Assembly: GCF_031456495.1 (NCBI RefSeq)
Contig: NZ_JAVDUW010000002.1
Span: 496,001 to 560,000, forward strand
From: Pedococcus sp031456495
Lineage (GTDB): Bacteria; Actinomycetota; Actinomycetes; Actinomycetales; Dermatophilaceae
Length of the DNA stretch: 64,000 nucleotides
Reading direction: 5' to 3'
The notes below the pieces were generated by a model. The model was given only the letters and a program-made list of their open reading frames with translations, did no database searches and had not been told where the DNA came from. Both the position numbers and the translations under genes were made by a program. Shown here piece by piece: positions 61,360-64,000 of this stretch. Every line of letters starts with the position of its first letter. The first letter of the stretch is position 1.

Positions 61360-62681
61360 CGACGCTCGACTCCCCGCGCGCGCCCCAGTCCGCTTCTGCC
61401 GCAACGCGTTCCGGGCTCGCGACCCAGTTCGCGGAGGCGCTCGCCCCCGTCGTGGGCGGCGAGCTCCCCGTGCACCTCACCCTCTGGGACGGCAGCAGCG
61501 CCGGCCCGGCGGACGCGCCCCGGGTCGTCGTCCGCTCGCCGCGGGCGCTGCGCCGGCTGCTGCGCCACCCCGGTGAGCTGGGGGCCGCGCAGGCGTACGT
61601 CACGGGGGAGCTCGACGTCGAGGGGGACCTCGACGACGCCCTCACGCACGTGTGGTCGGTGGCGCAGGAACGCGGGCTCGGCGGCATACGGCCGACGCCG
61701 GCGGTGGTCGCGGGGGTGGTGCGCCTCGCGCGCAGCGCCGGGGTGCTCGGTCGCCCGCTGCCGCCGCCCGCCAGCCAGGCGGTCGTCCGCGGCCGTCTGC
61801 ACAGCCTGCGCCGTGACCGGGCCGCGATCTCCCACCACTACGACCTGTCCAACGACTTCTACCAGCTGATCCTCGACCCCCACCTGGCGTACTCGTGCGG
61901 CTACTGGCGCTCCGACGACCCCGACTACACGGTCGAGGACGCTCAGCGCGACAAGTTCGAGCTCGTGGGCCGCAAGCTCGGCCTGCGCGAGGGATCGCGG
62001 CTGCTCGACGTCGGGTGCGGCTGGGGCTCGATGAGCCTGTATGCCGCGGAGCACTTCGGCGCGCAGGTCACCGGGGTGACCATCGCCGCCGAGCAGAAGC
62101 GGTTCATCGACGCGCGCATCCGCGAGCGTGGCCTGCAGGACCGGGTCGAGATCCGGCTGCAGGACTACCGCGACGTCCCGGACACCGGCTTCGACGCGGT
62201 CGTCTCGCTCGAGATGGGCGAGCACGTCGGGCAGCGCAACTACCCGACCTACGCCAAGGTCCTGCACGACGCCGTCCGCCCCGGCGGCCGGGTGCTCGTC
62301 CAGCAGATGTCGCGCCGCGGCCGGCACCCGGGCGGCGGGCCGTTCATCGAGCAGTTCATCGCCCCCGACATGCACATGCGGCCGGTGGGCGACACCGTCG
62401 CCCTGATCGAGGAGTCCGGACTCGAGGTGCGCGACGTGCACGCGCTGCGCGAGCACTACGTCCGCACGGTCGACGCCTGGCACGACACGTTCGAGGCCAA
62501 CTGGGACCGCGCCGTGGACCTCGTCGGTGAGGAGATCGCCCGCGTCTGGCGGCTCTACCTCGTGGGCGGCTCGATGGCCTTCCGGGACGGCCGGATGGGG
62601 GTCGACCAGATCCTCGCCGTGCGCCCCGGCCCTTCCGGCCGGTCCGACGTCGAGCCGGTCCGCCCCGGCGGGTGGTCGTGA
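61356..62681 (+). CDS. Cyclopropane-fatty-acid-synthase-like methyltransferase 2
   Basis: A 441-residue paralogue of the preceding enzyme, only distantly similar. The signature RAAISHHYDLSNDFYQLIL is followed by SAM motif I LLDVGCGWGSMSLYAA and SLEMGEHVGQRNYPTYA. The tail differs from enzyme 1: it ends MAFRDGRMGVDQILAV, as in actinobacterial and proteobacterial cfa paralogues. Two methyltransferases in one operon suggest successive methylations. The CGGCATAC octamer at 61682-61689 forces an ATA codon. GTG 61356 overlaps the previous stop. Confidence 0.9.
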   Translation: MTTLDSPRAPQSASAATRSGLATQFAEALAPVVGGELPVHLTLWDGSSAGPADAPRVVVRSPRALRRLLRHPGELGAAQAYVTGELDVEGDLDDALTHVWSVAQERGLGGIRPTPAVVAGVVRLARSAGVLGRPLPPPASQAVVRGRLHSLRRDRAAISHHYDLSNDFYQLILDPHLAYSCGYWRSDDPDYTVEDAQRDKFELVGRKLGLREGSRLLDVGCGWGSMSLYAAEHFGAQVTGVTIAAEQKRFIDARIRERGLQDRVEIRLQDYRDVPDTGFDAVVSLEMGEHVGQRNYPTYAKVLHDAVRPGGRVLVQQMSRRGRHPGGGPFIEQFIAPDMHMRPVGDTVALIEESGLEVRDVHALREHYVRTVDAWHDTFEANWDRAVDLVGEEIARVWRLYLVGGSMAFRDGRMGVDQILAVRPGPSGRSDVEPVRPGGWS

Positions 62682-63496
62682 GCACGATGGGCTTCGACCT
62701 CGGCAGCTTCTGGGCGGTCACCGGCTCGTCGCTGCTGGCCCTCGTCCTGCTCATGGCCGTCACCGCGGTCGTCGGGCACCGGCAGGGCCGGGTGAGCGTC
62801 GTCGACACCACGTGGGGGCTGGGCTTCGTCCTGGTCGCCCTGGTCGCGGCGCTCGTCGGCGACGGCGCGGGGTGGCGCCGGGTGCTGCTGCTCGTGCTGG
62901 TGGCGGTGTGGGGGCTGCGGCTCGCCTGGCACGTCACCCGTAGGAACGCCGGCAAGGGCGAGGACCCGCGCTACACCGAGATGCTCGAGAAGGAGGGCGG
63001 CAACCCGACCCTCGTCGCGATCCGCAAGGTCTACGCGGTGCAGGGCGCCGCACTGTGGTTCGTCTCCCTGCCGCTGCAGGTCAGCGCCGCCGCCGGCGGC
63101 GGGGTCGCCTGGGTCGCGGTCGTCGGGGTCCTGCTCTGGCTGCTCGGCGTCAGCTTCGAGGCGGTCGGCGACGCCCAGCTCGCCCGCTTCAAGGCCGACC
63201 CCGCGAACAAGGGCAAGGTGATGGACCGCGGCCTGTGGTCCTGGACCCGCCACCCGAACTACTTCGGCGACTCCAGCGTCTGGTGGGGCCTGTTCCTCGT
63301 CGCCGCGAGCGCGTGGCCGGGGGTGCTGACCGTGCTGTCGCCGGTCGTCATGACGTACTTCCTCGTCTACGGCACCGGGGCCAAGCTGCTCGAGCGGCAC
63401 ATGGCCGAGCGCCCCGGCTACCGCGAGTACCAGCAGCGCACGAGCTACTTCCTGCCCCGCCCGCCGCGCCGGGCCACGGGGGCCGGGCGGGGATAG
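62678..63496 (+). CDS. DUF1295 family membrane protein (steroid-reductase/ICMT-like)
   Basis: A 272-residue protein with about six membrane helices (LALVLLMAVTAVVGHRQG, GLGFVLVALVAALVGD, etc.). DRGLWSWTRHPNYFGDSSVWWG is the conserved core shared with isoprenylcysteine methyltransferases and steroid 5-alpha-reductases; GYREYQQRTSYFLP ends the family signature. It may reduce or modify the lipid made by the operon. GTG 62678 overlaps the previous stop by 4 bases, closing the operon. Confidence 0.92.
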   Translation: MSTMGFDLGSFWAVTGSSLLALVLLMAVTAVVGHRQGRVSVVDTTWGLGFVLVALVAALVGDGAGWRRVLLLVLVAVWGLRLAWHVTRRNAGKGEDPRYTEMLEKEGGNPTLVAIRKVYAVQGAALWFVSLPLQVSAAAGGGVAWVAVVGVLLWLLGVSFEAVGDAQLARFKADPANKGKVMDRGLWSWTRHPNYFGDSSVWWGLFLVAASAWPGVLTVLSPVVMTYFLVYGTGAKLLERHMAERPGYREYQQRTSYFLPRPPRRATGAGRG

Positions 63497-63506
63497 GGTC
63501 GCTCGC

Positions 63507-63935
63507 GTGCCCGACGACTGCCTCTTCTGCCGGATCGTCGACGGCGCGGTGCCGTCCTTCACGGTGCTCGACGAGCCGCTGGTGCTGGGCTTCCTCGACA
63601 CCCGTCCCCTGTTCAAGGGCCACGTCCTGCTCGTGCCCCGCATCCACGTCGGCACCCTGCCCGACCTGCCGCGCGAGCTGCTCCCGACGCTGATGGGTGC
63701 CGTGCAGCGAACGGCTGCGGCCATGCCGGCCGGCCTCGGCTCGCAGGGGTCGTTCGTGGCCGCCAACAACGTCGTCTCCCAGTCGGTCCCGCACCTGCAC
63801 TGGCACGTCGTGCCCCGGACCAAGGGGGACGGCCTGCGAGGCTTCTTCTGGCCGCGCACCCGCTACGACTCCGACGAGGAGGCGCAGGAGTATGCCGCGC
63901 GGCTGGCCGCCGCGATCGAGGCGCCGGCCGGGTAG
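63507..63935 (+). CDS. HIT family nucleotide-binding hydrolase
   Basis: A 142-residue HIT protein. CLFCRIVDGAVPSFTV opens it, and QSVPHLHWHVVPR carries the HxHxH triad with the nucleophilic histidine. CLFC is a zinc pair. It hydrolyses nucleotide phosphoramidates or dinucleoside polyphosphates; the substrate is unknown. GTG 63507 follows TAGGGT by seven bases (leaderless), so it has its own promoter and is probably not part of the lipid operon. Confidence 0.92.
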   Translation: MPDDCLFCRIVDGAVPSFTVLDEPLVLGFLDTRPLFKGHVLLVPRIHVGTLPDLPRELLPTLMGAVQRTAAAMPAGLGSQGSFVAANNVVSQSVPHLHWHVVPRTKGDGLRGFFWPRTRYDSDEEAQEYAARLAAAIEAPAG

Positions 63936-63985
63936 GCCCGGGCTGCCGGCGCCGGGCTGTCGGTCCGGCGAGGCACAATCGGGTC

Positions 63986-64000
63986 GTGCCCACCCACACC
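63986..64000 (+). CDS. Possible start of the next gene
   Basis: GTG CCC ACC CAC ACC begins six bases after CACAAT, the same leaderless pattern seen for many genes here. Only five codons are visible, so the call rests on the promoter pattern alone. Confidence 0.3.

Noticed and set aside
1598..63897. CGGCATAC as a KOPS- or Chi-like signal
   Set aside because: Such signals are strongly skewed by strand; here the two orientations are nearly equal (23:19) and independent of gene direction.
1..64000. CRISPR arrays, insertion sequences, prophage or integrase genes
   Set aside because: No regularly spaced repeats, transposase or integrase motifs were found on either strand.

Overview
The window is a GC-rich (roughly 73%) chromosomal segment from a high-GC Gram-positive bacterium. 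Codon bias, gene content and gene order point to an actinobacterium, most likely of the Micrococcales/Intrasporangiaceae type; that placement is an inference from content, not a database match. There is no phage, insertion sequence or CRISPR array. Coding density is about 93%, many genes overlap by 4 bp (GTGA or ATGA), and many are preceded by a TANNNT box 6-8 nt before the start codon with no ribosome binding site, which suggests leaderless mRNAs.

Layout. 0-11.5 kb: a truncated secreted esterase, a RIO-type kinase, an acyl-CoA dehydrogenase, a CPA2 antiporter, a PIG-L deacetylase, an aminopeptidase P, a poxvirus-like topoisomerase IB and the glycerol operon glpK-glpD. 11.7-17.2 kb: MaoC, YCII, PHP, MarC, a RecB-like Fe-S nuclease, ParA and a zinc alcohol dehydrogenase. 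17.4-53.2 kb resembles, as recalled, the Mycobacterium tuberculosis Rv3193c-Rv3211 neighbourhood: a DEAD-box helicase, a ferritin-like protein, DUF3107, a TetR regulator, MoeZ, an alkyltransferase-like protein, the recombination helicase-nuclease AdnA/AdnB, a macrolide-phosphotransferase-like protein, NudC, a mycoredoxin, UvrD2, the resistance regulator WhiB7 behind a leader with a small ORF and attenuator, an ABC1 kinase, a ThiF-like protein, a putative zinc metalloprotease, a Lon/PDZ protease, PPA1309 and a UPF0182 membrane protein. Smaller genes are interspersed. An initiator tRNA-Met follows at 53.3 kb.

53.4-56.4 kb holds a cupin protein and a divergent TetR/MFS drug-efflux pair whose intergenic region carries three copies of one operator. 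56.5-63.5 kb is the most distinctive block: a MerR regulator with the full set of adenosylcobalamin-binding residues of CarH/LitR photoreceptors, divergent from a five-gene, 4-bp-overlapping operon (FAD oxidoreductase, DUF1365, two cyclopropane-synthase-like methyltransferases, DUF1295 membrane protein). Two pairs of 11-bp direct repeats of the form nnTGKACAnnn lie between them. It reads as a candidate light- and B12-controlled lipid-modification system.

Two signals cut across the genes. The octamer CGGCATAC occurs at least 42 times in 64 kb (about 2 expected from composition), on both strands, and forces rare codons inside genes. A family of intergenic palindromes shares the core TCTGC-NN-GCAGA. 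The whiB7 leader can be drawn as a translation-sensing attenuator, with the upstream ORF stop codon inside a hairpin that competes with an intrinsic terminator.
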